A program made the translations under genes and the position numbers. Below the pieces are notes generated by a model. It saw only the letters and a program-made list of their open reading frames with translations, was not told where the DNA came from and did not search any database. From Desulfosporosinus meridiei DSM 13257 (lineage in GTDB: Bacteria; Bacillota; Desulfitobacteriia; Desulfitobacteriales; Desulfitobacteriaceae), in the NCBI RefSeq assembly GCF_000231385.2, contig NC_018515.1, positions 1,756,501 to 1,820,500 of the forward strand: DNA of 64,000 nt, given 5' to 3'. Positions 1-8,262 of the stretch are shown here, one piece after another; within the stretch, counting starts at the first letter, position 1; each line of letters starts with the position of its first letter.

Positions 1-394
1 CGGTGCCGGCTGCGCATTTGTCATTCATTGTGAAATCTGCAACCTTTCCGTTGGGAAATAGTTTTATAACCTTGCTATCTTGCCCCCCTATATCAATAAC
101 TGTTCGAGCACTGGGAAAAAGATGGCTGATTCCCTTGGCTTGACAAGTGATTTCTGATACTTCACGATCAGATGAGAAGGTTACTCGTCCATATCCTGTA
201 GCAACTGTGGTTCGGACATTTTGAGTTGTTAAACCAGATTTTGCGAGTACGTTTTCGATCAATTTTTGGGCAATGATTCGCCCGCTATAGCCCGCCCTTT
301 CTTTTCCTTGACCAATTATTTTTAAATCATCGTCGATCAGTACAACTTTGACTGTAAGAGATCCAATGTCGACTCCTATATAATGATTGGGCAT
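1..394 (-). CDS. 2-hydroxyacyl-CoA dehydratase activator, BadF/BcrA ATPase family (partial)
   Basis: The translated 5' part begins MPNHYIGVDIGSLTVKVVLI, the phosphate-1 motif of the ASKHA ATPases, and later has VIDIGGQDSKVIKL and NDKCAAGT, the hallmark of the HgdC/BcrA activators in which the cysteine ligates the [4Fe-4S] cluster bridging the homodimer. In this family ATP hydrolysis drives one low-potential electron onto the partner dehydratase. The start is an ATG at 394-392 preceded by GAAGGAGGAG. The gene runs off the left edge, so only about 131 of roughly 260 expected residues are visible. It lies 25 bases downstream of two dehydratase subunits and is very probably in their operon. The family is certain; the substrate is not. 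Confidence 0.9.
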   Translation of the reverse strand, partial: MPNHYIGVDIGSLTVKVVLIDDDLKIIGQGKERAGYSGRIIAQKLIENVLAKSGLTTQNVRTTVATGYGRVTFSSDREVSEITCQAKGISHLFPSARTVIDIGGQDSKVIKLFPNGKVADFTMNDKCAAGT

Positions 395-419
395 GTATTT
401 CTCCTCCTTCATTTTAATC

Positions 420-1652
420 TTATAGAAATGTTTCCAAATAAGCTTGAACACGGTTGCGAACAGGTTCTTCGGCATAAGCTCTAGGGTCGGCCATATCCGC
501 CTCGATCATTAACCCCGGCACTCCTGTTTCTCGTATAACTTCTTTACGGATAACTTCTTGAACTAAAGAATAGGGTTTACAGGAGCGATTAGAATGCATT
601 ACAAATCCATTAGCCTTATAATCTTTGATTAATTTAATTAACTGATTCACTCGGTATTTTGGGGAGCGGTTCAGGAAAATTTCAGTATAAGTTGTAGCTA
701 AGCTTTCCATTGGAGTTCCTGGAGCATGTTCGACAGCCCATCCGCCACTATAAGTGTCTGTAACAAAACATGCTCCTTTCTCAGAAAACATTTTATAAAA
801 ACTAAATAATTGCGGCCAGATGGCGATGTTGTCCCAGACTAGTCGAATGCGCTCATCTTCGATAGCTCCTTGAGCCAGAGCAGCTCTTTGTTTAACTTCA
901 TCTCTTAGCTTGCGATAATATTCAATACCTGCCTTTGAGCCCCGAAGAACAACAATAGGAGCCATATTAATAAAAAGGTCGGGGGCGTTCAGGGGAGAGG
1001 GACTGTTTTGACAATACTGTCGGGTTTCTATCCAGAGGGAAGTGATTTCTCGACTGCGCTTCATTTCTGCCGCTAACTTTTTCTCGTCGAAAGGGCACCC
1101 TGTAATTTCTTCTAAATCATTGGACATGGAGATTAATTGTTCTAAAACATAAGCTTTAGCTTGTGCAGTAAATTCATGGGGTAAAAATGGAGTATCTAAA
1201 ACCAAAAGAGGCACTTTAAAATGACGTGCTAGAACTTCATACCATTTTAGAACTGTTCCGCAAATATTATTGCAAGCAACTAGGAGGTCGGGTTTGGGCA
1301 TTCCGCCTAATGGTGCCAAATCTGGCCGCAGGACTCCGCCAATATTTGATCGTGCATAAGAACAGAGATCTTGAGAATAACCGGCAGCTTCTGCAACTTC
1401 ACACAAGTCTACTGTTGCATTACGTGCACTATAGATTGCTGCGTATTGTTCTGGGTAAGCTGAATGAATATTAAAAGCTCGCAGTAGTTCTACCGGAGCA
1501 CCGCTGGTGACCCAGGCTAAAGGACGACGAAAAATTTTACCCCAGTAGCGGTGATAGTTTGTTAAGGCATAATAACGGCCCATGGTCTTTTGAAGTGCTT
1601 TTTTGCTGGTTAAAGGACGGTAATTACTTCGCTTCACTGGTACCTCATTCAT
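420..1652 (-). CDS. 2-hydroxyacyl-CoA dehydratase D-component family subunit (larger subunit)
   Basis: This 410-residue protein belongs to the HGD-D/FldB/BcrB-type family that binds a [4Fe-4S] cluster and removes water from (R)-2-hydroxyacyl-CoA, or reduces related thioesters, after a one-electron injection. Visible signs are cysteines in DLLVACNNICGTVLKW (C127, C131), the block TDTYSGGWAVEH, and the C-terminal block HSNRSCKPYS (C358) followed by a conserved VPGLMIEADMADPR stretch. The start has GTAAAAGGAG 10 bases upstream. It sits 17 bases after the smaller subunit and 25 bases before the activator. The substrate cannot be read from sequence; a benzoyl-CoA-reductase-like role is the alternative. 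Confidence 0.85.
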   Translation of the reverse strand: MNEVPVKRSNYRPLTSKKALQKTMGRYYALTNYHRYWGKIFRRPLAWVTSGAPVELLRAFNIHSAYPEQYAAIYSARNATVDLCEVAEAAGYSQDLCSYARSNIGGVLRPDLAPLGGMPKPDLLVACNNICGTVLKWYEVLARHFKVPLLVLDTPFLPHEFTAQAKAYVLEQLISMSNDLEEITGCPFDEKKLAAEMKRSREITSLWIETRQYCQNSPSPLNAPDLFINMAPIVVLRGSKAGIEYYRKLRDEVKQRAALAQGAIEDERIRLVWDNIAIWPQLFSFYKMFSEKGACFVTDTYSGGWAVEHAPGTPMESLATTYTEIFLNRSPKYRVNQLIKLIKDYKANGFVMHSNRSCKPYSLVQEVIRKEVIRETGVPGLMIEADMADPRAYAEEPVRNRVQAYLETFL

Positions 1653-1669
1653 ATTCTCACTTACTCCTT

Positions 1670-2809
1670 TTACAGTTCTTGACTTTCAAGTAAACCTTCT
1701 AAGAAGGCTTGAAGTCTCGTTCTTTCTTGTCCCCCCACACTTGCTCCTTCAAGTTCAAGGGTTAAAGTACGAATACCCTCTTCTCTTAAACTATCTGCTA
1801 ATGAAACTGCATCCCAAGCATGGGGCTCGCAATATTTACGAATGATAATAATAGCCCCTTGGGCATTCCGATGTTTAGCTAGAGTAGAGAGATGGCGGAT
1901 CCTTTCATTGAGACTGCGGTTTTTACAGGGGCAGGGCGGCATTTCTGAGTATCTTTGAACGATGTCAGTTAGTGGATTAACCGATCCCCAAACCGTATTT
2001 CCTGAATAGTGACGGTAGCCGGTACATGTATCATCAGCAACCACCCTACCTCCTAATTCTTCAATCATTGTAAAAAGGCTGTTGCTTTCTAAAACAGCGC
2101 TGCTGACCAGTACCTTTACCTGATGAAGGTTTTTTGGGGACATTTCCTTTAAATCCGGGAGGCACTCTTCAAGAGCTTTCACATATTCTACTCGAGGCAT
2201 AAGTTGTCCGGCTCTAAGGATTGAGAAAACTAAAGGGGAAGGAAGAATTGACCGGAGGTTATCAATTTCTGTAACTAAGCTGCGGGTATGAGCGCATAAT
2301 TTGATGGCTTCAAGAATAGAACTTTCTTTAATCTCAGTTTGGGTCAGGGAAGCGAGGGTCATCATAAGACTTTTAATTTCAGCAAGATAATAGCTTGCTG
2401 CTCCAGGGGCGTTTAGCATGACCGGAGGAACAATATCAACGGTTTTAGTTTGACCACAGGCGCTCCACACTCCGCTCAGACATTGCATGGTGTCACAAGT
2501 ATGAGTAAAACCTATACCAATCAGATCGCAGTATTGTTTTCTGACTTCCATATCTAATGTCCCTTTTGCTAGAGAACAGCAATATCCCGGGAGTTCGGCA
2601 GGTGTAGAGTTTTCAGAATCCGGCAAGAGACGTAAGGGTTCAAAACCTGCTGCAATAATTAGTTCTTCGGGAAAATATGAACAAAAGTATCCAAAGAACT
2701 TTTTGTCTGGGTAACGCTTCATTCGATAAGTGCCCTTTAAGCTGGCCTCTTCAAGAAGTAATTCAAGTGCATTTGAAGAGTTTATTATTTGGCTGTTATT
2801 ATAAGACAT
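1670..2809 (-). CDS. 2-hydroxyacyl-CoA dehydratase family subunit (smaller subunit)
   Basis: This is a second HGD-D family protein, 379 residues, the same size class as HgdB/FldC. Typical features are FGYFCSYFPEELIIAAGFEP near residues 39-58, cysteines C77/C78, C94, C105 and C110, ADDTCTGYRHYSG in the middle, and IIIRKYCEPHAWD near the C-terminus. It should pair with the adjacent 410-residue subunit to form the heterodimeric dehydratase component, each chain carrying an iron-sulfur cluster. The start follows GGAGAGGAG. It lies 61 bases after the acyl-CoA ligase gene, which suggests the ligase prepares the CoA thioester substrate (inference from context). Confidence 0.85.
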   Translation of the reverse strand: MSYNNSQIINSSNALELLLEEASLKGTYRMKRYPDKKFFGYFCSYFPEELIIAAGFEPLRLLPDSENSTPAELPGYCCSLAKGTLDMEVRKQYCDLIGIGFTHTCDTMQCLSGVWSACGQTKTVDIVPPVMLNAPGAASYYLAEIKSLMMTLASLTQTEIKESSILEAIKLCAHTRSLVTEIDNLRSILPSPLVFSILRAGQLMPRVEYVKALEECLPDLKEMSPKNLHQVKVLVSSAVLESNSLFTMIEELGGRVVADDTCTGYRHYSGNTVWGSVNPLTDIVQRYSEMPPCPCKNRSLNERIRHLSTLAKHRNAQGAIIIIRKYCEPHAWDAVSLADSLREEGIRTLTLELEGASVGGQERTRLQAFLEGLLESQEL

Positions 2810-2870
2810 TCATAGTACTCCTCTCCATATGTTTAACACATTGATTTTAGGTTTGTTGATAAGATTAATA

Positions 2871-4556
2871 CTATTCCTCACGAAGAGCACGCTTTAAGAT
2901 CTTCCCAATAGCAGTCATAGGAAGCTCATCTCGAATCTCTACCTGCTGAGGAACTTTGTAGGGTAAAAGATGTTCTCGGCAAAATTCGATAACATCATGC
3001 TCCTTGACACTGGCGTTTTCTTTTAAAGTAATAAACGCCTTAACGACCTCACCTTTATAATTGTCTGGAATACCGATTACGCATGCCTCTTTTACAGATG
3101 GATATTGGTAGAGGACATCCTCAACTTCGCGGGGATAGACATTAAATCCCCCGCAAATAATCATGTCCTTCTTGCGATCGATTAAATAGAAGTACCCTTC
3201 TTCATCCATATAGCCAATATCGCCGGTATATAACCAACCCTCTCGAAGTGCTTGAGAAGTTTCTAGAGGTTGATTATAATATCCGAGCATGACCTCCGGA
3301 CCCGTGAGTGATATTTCACCGACTTCTAGAGGTGGCAAGTTCTTCCCGGTCTGAAGATCTTTTACTTGCATACAGACATCAGGAAAGGGTATCCCAATAC
3401 TGCCGGTTTTATTAACACCACAATAGGGGTTGGCACAGACAGCTGTAACCACTTCAGTCAACCCATAGCCTTCCATAAGCCTGCTTCCTGTTAGGTCTTC
3501 GAATTTGCGCTTAACTTCAGGGGCTAAAGGAGCTGCTCCGACAAAACAACCTCGTAAAGAGGAAAGATTATACCGAGATAAACAGGGATTGTTAATAAGG
3601 CCTATAAACATGGTAGGAACTCCAGCAAATAGTGTTGGATGGTAGCGATGAATTCCTTTGAGAATGTCATCTCCATTAAAACGCGGAATCAGGACACAGG
3701 AAGATCCTGAGATTAGAGGTGCATTCATACAAACTGACATTCCAAAACCATGAAATATTGGTAGTACTGCAAGTAAACGATCATTTTCATGCATTTGAAC
3801 CCAGGCAGCACCCTGGCTTGCGTTGGCAACTAAGGCTTGATGTGTGAGCATAACCCCTTTCGGCTTACCGGTAGTTCCTCCGGTATAAATTAACACTGCG
3901 ATATCTCTATAAAGATCAATTGCGCAAGGGTTGGGTTGCTGTTCTTTTTGAATAAGTAAGGTTTTTAGCCACTGGCAATAGGGTAAGCGTGCTTTGGTTT
4001 CGGCGGGTACCTTAAGTGACAATCGATAAATATATTTTATTGGGCTAGGCATAAATTCATTTAGCCCCGTATAATAGGTATGTTCTAAGATGAGATGCAC
4101 GTTATTGCTGTGTAAAGATTGTCGTACTTTTTCTAATCGCCCAGCTAAGAGATCCAAACTGATAACCATACGGACTTGGGCATCACGAAAAATATGAATT
4201 AGTTCAGATTCTGTGCTTAAAGGATTAACTGGGATTACTATTGCGCCTAAACTTAAAATGGCATAGTAACTTATTACATATTGAGGGCAGTTCGGCAGTA
4301 ATAATGCGATTCGATCTCCCTGTTTAATGCCAATTTTATGTAAAGACGTTGTTAAGCTATTAACATATGAGCCTAATTGCCGATAACTAATCTTGCGGCC
4401 GAAAAAAATCAAGGCAATAGCCTCAGCGTGATCTTTAACACTTTTATGGAATAAGCTAGGAAGAGTTTCTTGAGGATAACTCAATGTTATAGGAACCTCA
4501 GAATCATAATGTTTGGTCCAAGGAAGGAATTTTTCATGGGTAGAAATCTTGGTCAT
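2871..4556 (-). CDS. AMP-forming acyl-CoA ligase (long-chain fatty acid/aryl acid type)
   Basis: This 561-residue ANL-superfamily enzyme converts a carboxylic acid, ATP and CoA to acyl-CoA, AMP and PPi in the cytoplasm. The adenylation P-loop IYTGGTTGKPKGVMLTH lies near residues 226-242, followed by GYGLTEVV (A4/A5 region), YTGDIGYMDEEGYFYLIDRK and the hinge region DMIICGGFNVYPREVE, ending in the A10 motif with the acyl-transfer lysine (MTAIGKILKRALR). Length is normal for FadD-like enzymes. The ATG follows AAGGAGGAAAAGCC. It is the first gene of a four-gene minus-strand unit with the dehydratase system, so its acid is probably a precursor of that pathway rather than a general fatty acid; this is inference. 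Confidence 0.88.
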   Translation of the reverse strand: MTKISTHEKFLPWTKHYDSEVPITLSYPQETLPSLFHKSVKDHAEAIALIFFGRKISYRQLGSYVNSLTTSLHKIGIKQGDRIALLLPNCPQYVISYYAILSLGAIVIPVNPLSTESELIHIFRDAQVRMVISLDLLAGRLEKVRQSLHSNNVHLILEHTYYTGLNEFMPSPIKYIYRLSLKVPAETKARLPYCQWLKTLLIQKEQQPNPCAIDLYRDIAVLIYTGGTTGKPKGVMLTHQALVANASQGAAWVQMHENDRLLAVLPIFHGFGMSVCMNAPLISGSSCVLIPRFNGDDILKGIHRYHPTLFAGVPTMFIGLINNPCLSRYNLSSLRGCFVGAAPLAPEVKRKFEDLTGSRLMEGYGLTEVVTAVCANPYCGVNKTGSIGIPFPDVCMQVKDLQTGKNLPPLEVGEISLTGPEVMLGYYNQPLETSQALREGWLYTGDIGYMDEEGYFYLIDRKKDMIICGGFNVYPREVEDVLYQYPSVKEACVIGIPDNYKGEVVKAFITLKENASVKEHDVIEFCREHLLPYKVPQQVEIRDELPMTAIGKILKRALREE

Positions 4557-4805
4557 GGCTTTTCCTCCTTTGAAAAGTTAATTTAGTATATCATTATTAT
4601 ATAAAGATATGTTTTGATTATTAAAAATAATATGAATATTCCAAAACTAAAGTTATTCAATGGTTTCTTTGCGAATTGTAAATTTTTAGAGACAAATTCG
4701 TTTTTGATTTTTATTTCAAAAAAGTAATATTTATAAGGAGGAAAATTTAAATATTTGGAGAATATAAATACACATAAAATTAATCAAAAAGATGGAGGCT
4801 GAACT

Positions 4806-5189
4806 ATGACAAATCTAAGAGAACTTTATGTATGTAGCATTTGTGGCAATGTTGTTGAGGTTGTTAATACTGGAGCATCTGCGTTGGTCTGTTGTAATAA
4901 ACCGATGAATATTCTACAGGCGGGTACGACAGATGCAAGCCTAGAAAAACATGTTCCTGTTATTGAAGCAGTAAGTGGGGGTATTAAAGTTAAGGTCGGC
5001 AGTGCTGCTCACCCAATGGAGGAAAAACATTTCATTCGGTTTATAGAGGTTTTGACAAAGGAACAAGTTCTTAGGGCGGAACTTGAACCGGGGCAAGCGC
5101 CTGAAGCTACTTTCTTGGTTGCTGAAGACGAGGTTATTGAGGTAAGAGAATACTGTAACATTCATGGTTTATGGAAGATGAGTAAGTAA
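4806..5189 (+). CDS. dfx: Desulfoferrodoxin (superoxide reductase, two-iron class)
   Basis: The protein reduces superoxide to hydrogen peroxide with electrons usually from rubredoxin, a key oxygen defence of anaerobes. The 127-residue length and layout match class I desulfoferrodoxin. An N-terminal desulforedoxin-like Fe(Cys)4 domain has C10, C13 and the CC pair C29/C30. The C-terminal catalytic domain carries E47-K-H49 (EKHVP), H69 and H75 (HPMEEKH), and C117 and H120 (CNIHGLW), the Fe(His)4Cys ligands. The ATG follows GATGGAGGC. It is divergent from the acyl-CoA ligase operon and is closed by its own terminator, so it is monocistronic. Confidence 0.96.
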   Translation: MTNLRELYVCSICGNVVEVVNTGASALVCCNKPMNILQAGTTDASLEKHVPVIEAVSGGIKVKVGSAAHPMEEKHFIRFIEVLTKEQVLRAELEPGQAPEATFLVAEDEVIEVREYCNIHGLWKMSK

Positions 5190-5201
5190 AATGATTATAG
5201 T

Positions 5202-5231
5202 GCAGGCAGGTTTTACCTGCCTGCTTTTTTT
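5202..5231 (+). terminator. Rho-independent terminator after dfx
   Basis: A GCAGGCAGG / CCTGCCTGC stem with a short TTTTA loop is followed by an uninterrupted run of T. It begins 13 bases after the dfx stop codon. Confidence 0.9.
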
Positions 5232-5297
5232 AGCATCCACCATTATTTATCACTAGCGGCAATGCTATTGTCCTTTCATGTCTTTAAGTAGGATTGC

Positions 5298-5326
5298 TTG
5301 ACACTTTTAGATGGATATTCTATAGT
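5298..5326 (+). promoter_or_regulatory. Sigma-A-type promoter for the beta-hydroxyacid dehydrogenase gene
   Basis: TTGACA, a 17-base spacer, then TATAGT; a near-consensus housekeeping promoter 110 bases before the next ATG. No operator-like palindrome was noticed. Confidence 0.65.
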
Positions 5327-5436
5327 TTTATTGTAATAGGTAAGTAATGTACTATTTATAGATTTAATGTGGTGTTTGGAACTTTACATATACACCAGTC
5401 TGTTATAGCACAATGTTAATGAGAGGGGTAAAAATT

Positions 5437-6324
5437 ATGAGCCTAACTAAAGAGAACACAATTATTGGCTTTATTGGTACAGGTGTTATGGGTAAGAGTA
5501 TGGCCGGTCACTTGCTTAAGGCTGGATATAGGGTAGCAGTCTATAACCGCACTAAGGCTAGTGCTGAGGACTTAGTTAAAGCGGGTGCAGAATGGCAAGA
5601 TTCCATTGCTGAGTTAGCTTCAAGCTGTAATGTAGTCATTACAATGGTTGGTTATCCAAAAGATGTAGAAGAAGTATATCTAGGAGCAAATGGAATTCTA
5701 AAAAATGCTAAGAAGGGCAGCCATTTCGTTGATATGACTACCTCTTCTCCTGACCTTGCTAAGAAGATCTATAATGAGGCATCAGTCCTCGGTATGTATG
5801 CACTTGATGCGCCCGTATCCGGAGGAGATGTAGGAGCAAAAGAGGCTCGCTTGGCAATAATGGTCGGTGGGGATGAAGAAGTGTTTAATAGAATACTTCC
5901 AGTTTTTAATTGCTTAGGGAAAAATGTTATTTTACAAGGAAGTGCCGGAGCCGGTCAGTACACAAAGATGTGTAATCAAATAGTAATTGCCTCGACCATG
6001 ATCGGGGTTTGTGAATCAATGGCCTACGCTCAAAAGGCGGGGCTTAAGCCCGAGGTTGTCTTAAAAAGTATTGAAACAGGAGCGGCAGCAAGTTTTTCTT
6101 TAAGTAATCTTGCGCCGCGTATGTTAGCCAATAACTTTGCGCCTGGTTTTTATGTTAAGCATTTCATTAAAGATATGACGATTGCTTTAGAGTCCGCTAA
6201 ACAGATGGGATTGCTCACACCGGGTTTAGAGTTAGCAAAGACCTTATATGAAAAGCTCGCAGAAGGTGGAGAGGAGAACAGCGGGACACAAGCGCTGTTC
6301 AAACTGTATCTGGAACATAACTAA
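5437..6324 (+). CDS. NAD(P)-dependent beta-hydroxyacid dehydrogenase (3-hydroxyisobutyrate dehydrogenase/tartronate semialdehyde reductase family)
   Basis: This 295-residue enzyme has an N-terminal Rossmann fold (GFIGTGVMGKSMAGHLLKAG), the substrate motif DAPVSGGDVGAKEARLAIM, the catalytic lysine motif GAGQYTKMCNQ and the C-terminal KDMTIALESA helix. Members oxidise 3-hydroxyisobutyrate or reduce 2-hydroxy-3-oxopropionate, succinic semialdehyde or glyoxylate. The sequence does not settle which. I chose the ATG at 5437 because GAGAGGGG lies 8 bases upstream; an in-frame ATG at 5413 lacks such a site. It has its own promoter and terminator, so context gives no substrate clue. Confidence 0.88.
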   Translation: MSLTKENTIIGFIGTGVMGKSMAGHLLKAGYRVAVYNRTKASAEDLVKAGAEWQDSIAELASSCNVVITMVGYPKDVEEVYLGANGILKNAKKGSHFVDMTTSSPDLAKKIYNEASVLGMYALDAPVSGGDVGAKEARLAIMVGGDEEVFNRILPVFNCLGKNVILQGSAGAGQYTKMCNQIVIASTMIGVCESMAYAQKAGLKPEVVLKSIETGAAASFSLSNLAPRMLANNFAPGFYVKHFIKDMTIALESAKQMGLLTPGLELAKTLYEKLAEGGEENSGTQALFKLYLEHN

Positions 6325-6342
6325 AGATAATCGTAAATTGGT

Positions 6343-6369
6343 AAAGGAGAGCATATATGCTCTCCTTTT
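6343..6369 (+). terminator. Rho-independent terminator
   Basis: AAAGGAGAGCATA / TATGCTCTCCTTTT form a nearly perfect palindromic hairpin ending in T residues, 18 bases after the dehydrogenase stop codon. Confidence 0.85.
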
Positions 6370-7025
6370 AACAAAGCTCTATTTAAGATTACATGAGGTT
6401 TCCTTATTGCGAATTTAAGGTTAGCTAGAAAACAGTAAAAAACTAGAAGGTATTTTTGGGGGATATGTAGAAGAGATGATTATATAAGGAAAAATTCGTA
6501 AAGATTGAGAAATAATATCCTGTTCAAGGTGATTCCTTAGCTTTTTACATATTTTTCTGCCTATTTATAGCCGGAAACGATAATCGTATTTGCATAATAA
6601 CTTCTATAGGAAGAGGTTAGATCGTTAGAATATCATTTCAACTAGATTTACAAAGGTATCGGAGATCAGTTCACTATATAATATCTTAATTATCGCCATA
6701 TTGACTTATTACGACCACAGTGCTAGTCTTATTTTGTAAGTGAAATAAATAATTTGCAAAATAATTAAATACAAGTTTGTGCATTTTGTTACGTTTGATG
6801 TGATATATATCTAATAGGACAAGTTTTGTTGCTAATTAGTATGTGAAAGAAATCATATACCTCATAATCCGCGAGTTAATAGGAGCGATAAAGTACTATA
6901 TACAATGAAAGCAAATATCTCCTATTAAGGTAGGAGGAGTGCTATAAGGTTGGTTCGAGAAAGCTCTTGATCCAACTGCCTCGGTAAATGCCGAGAGTCT
7001 ATTGACATATAAGGGAGGTAGAAGG
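6370..7025 (+). other. Intergenic region with qmo promoter and structured 5' leader
   Basis: There is no convincing coding sequence here. After an AT-rich stretch, the qmo promoter at 6701-6729 starts a leader of about 290 bases. The leader can fold into a hairpin with TTAATAGGAG (6876-6885) pairing to CTCCTATTAA (6919-6928). Next comes a GTTGG/CCAAC stem around 6950-6978 and a CTCGG/CCGAG stem at about 6980-6995, just before the qmoA ribosome site. The long structured leader suggests post-transcriptional control or RNA stabilisation. Confidence 0.6.
6701..6729 (+). promoter_or_regulatory. Promoter of the qmo operon, shared anion-regulon type
   Basis: TTGACT, a 17-base spacer ending TGC, then TAGTCT: an extended -10 promoter. 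Five bases after the -10 box lies TGTAA (6735-6739), at the same offset as TGTGA in the promoters at 20492, 28461 and 34486. This links the electron-transfer genes to the transporter promoters further right. Confidence 0.6.
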
Positions 7026-8258
7026 ATGGCGCATAAGAGTATTTTAGTGGTCGGAGGAGGAGTGAGCGGACTTACAGCCGCTATTGAAGCTTCCGAGGCA
7101 GGAAGCGAAGTTTATCTGGTTGAACAGAAATCCTACCTAGGTGGTAGAGTGGCCCAGATGAATCAGTATTTTCCTAAGCTGTGCCCACCGAACTGCGGGC
7201 TGGAGATTAATTTTAAACGGATTAAGCAAAATCCCCGCATCAAATTCTTCACTTTGTCAGAAATCGAAAAGATTGATGGAGTAGAAGGAGACTATACTGT
7301 AACTGTTAAGTCAAATCCTCGTTATGTGAATCATAATTGTACTGCATGTGGCAAATGTACTGAGGCATGTCCAGCAGAGCGGGCTAATGAGTTTAATTAT
7401 GGAATGGGTAAAACAAAGGCCATTTATAACGCTCACGAGTTTGCATTCCCAATGAAGTATGTGATTGATGGATCAGCTTGTTTGGGAGCAGAATGTGGGA
7501 AATGTGTTGCTGCCTGTGAATATGGCGCTATTGAATTAGATATGTCGGCTAAAAGCTTTAATTTAAATGTTGGATCAATCGTGTGGGCTACTGGTTGGGA
7601 ACCCTATGATGCTCAAAAAGTAGACTATTATGGTTTTGGACGTCATCAAAATGTTATTACAAACGTTATGATGGAAAGATTGGCTGCTTCCAATGGTCCT
7701 ACCGCTGGAAAAATCCTTCGTCCATCTGACGGAAAAGAAGTAAAAACCATTGCTTTTGTTCAGTGTGCAGGATCCCGAGATGAAAATCATCTTCCTTATT
7801 GTTCGGGAGTTTGTTGTATGGCTTCGCTTAAACAGGCAACCTACGTAAAAGCCGCCAGCCCAGATGCAAAAGTCTATATGTTTTATATAGATGTTAGAGC
7901 GATGGGAAAACACGAAGATTTTTATACAAAAGTTCAAGATGATATAAACATGATAAAAGGAAAAGTTGGCGAGATTTCTGAAGATCCTGAGACGAAGGAT
8001 TTAATCGTACAAGTTGAAAACCAATTAACTGGTGAAATTATGAAGGAAACCGTTGATATGGTTGTACTAGCGACGGGTATGGCGCCATCTACCTCGAGTG
8101 CACTCGATACAATATCCTATGATGAGGATGGCTTTATTGTTTCCCAACCAGGAATTTTCGGTGCAGGATGCGCTAAGAAGCCTTTAGATGTTTCCTCATC
8201 GGTGAAAGATTCTACATCTGCAGCGCTTAAGGCCATTCAATCTACGGTGAGGAGGTAG
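7026..8258 (+). CDS. qmoA: QmoA, HdrA-like flavoprotein subunit of the quinone-interacting oxidoreductase
   Basis: QmoA is part of the Qmo complex that exchanges electrons with APS reductase. The 410-residue chain begins with an FAD-binding motif LVVGGGVSGLTAA (residues 7-19), then the conserved FPKLCPPNCGLEINF segment (C53, C57). Two Fe-S motifs follow: CTACGKCTEACP (C105-C115) and CLGAECGKCVAAC (C152-C164). A second nucleotide-binding half contains IAFVQCAGSRDENHLPYCS. The ATG at 7026 has AAGGGAGGT 7 bases upstream; an in-frame TTG at 7002 lies inside that region. It leads qmoA-qmoB-hdrCB, upstream of sat and aprBA, which fixes its assignment against generic HdrA proteins. Confidence 0.92.
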   Translation: MAHKSILVVGGGVSGLTAAIEASEAGSEVYLVEQKSYLGGRVAQMNQYFPKLCPPNCGLEINFKRIKQNPRIKFFTLSEIEKIDGVEGDYTVTVKSNPRYVNHNCTACGKCTEACPAERANEFNYGMGKTKAIYNAHEFAFPMKYVIDGSACLGAECGKCVAACEYGAIELDMSAKSFNLNVGSIVWATGWEPYDAQKVDYYGFGRHQNVITNVMMERLAASNGPTAGKILRPSDGKEVKTIAFVQCAGSRDENHLPYCSGVCCMASLKQATYVKAASPDAKVYMFYIDVRAMGKHEDFYTKVQDDINMIKGKVGEISEDPETKDLIVQVENQLTGEIMKETVDMVVLATGMAPSTSSALDTISYDEDGFIVSQPGIFGAGCAKKPLDVSSSVKDSTSAALKAIQSTVRR

Positions 8259-8262
8259 CCCA

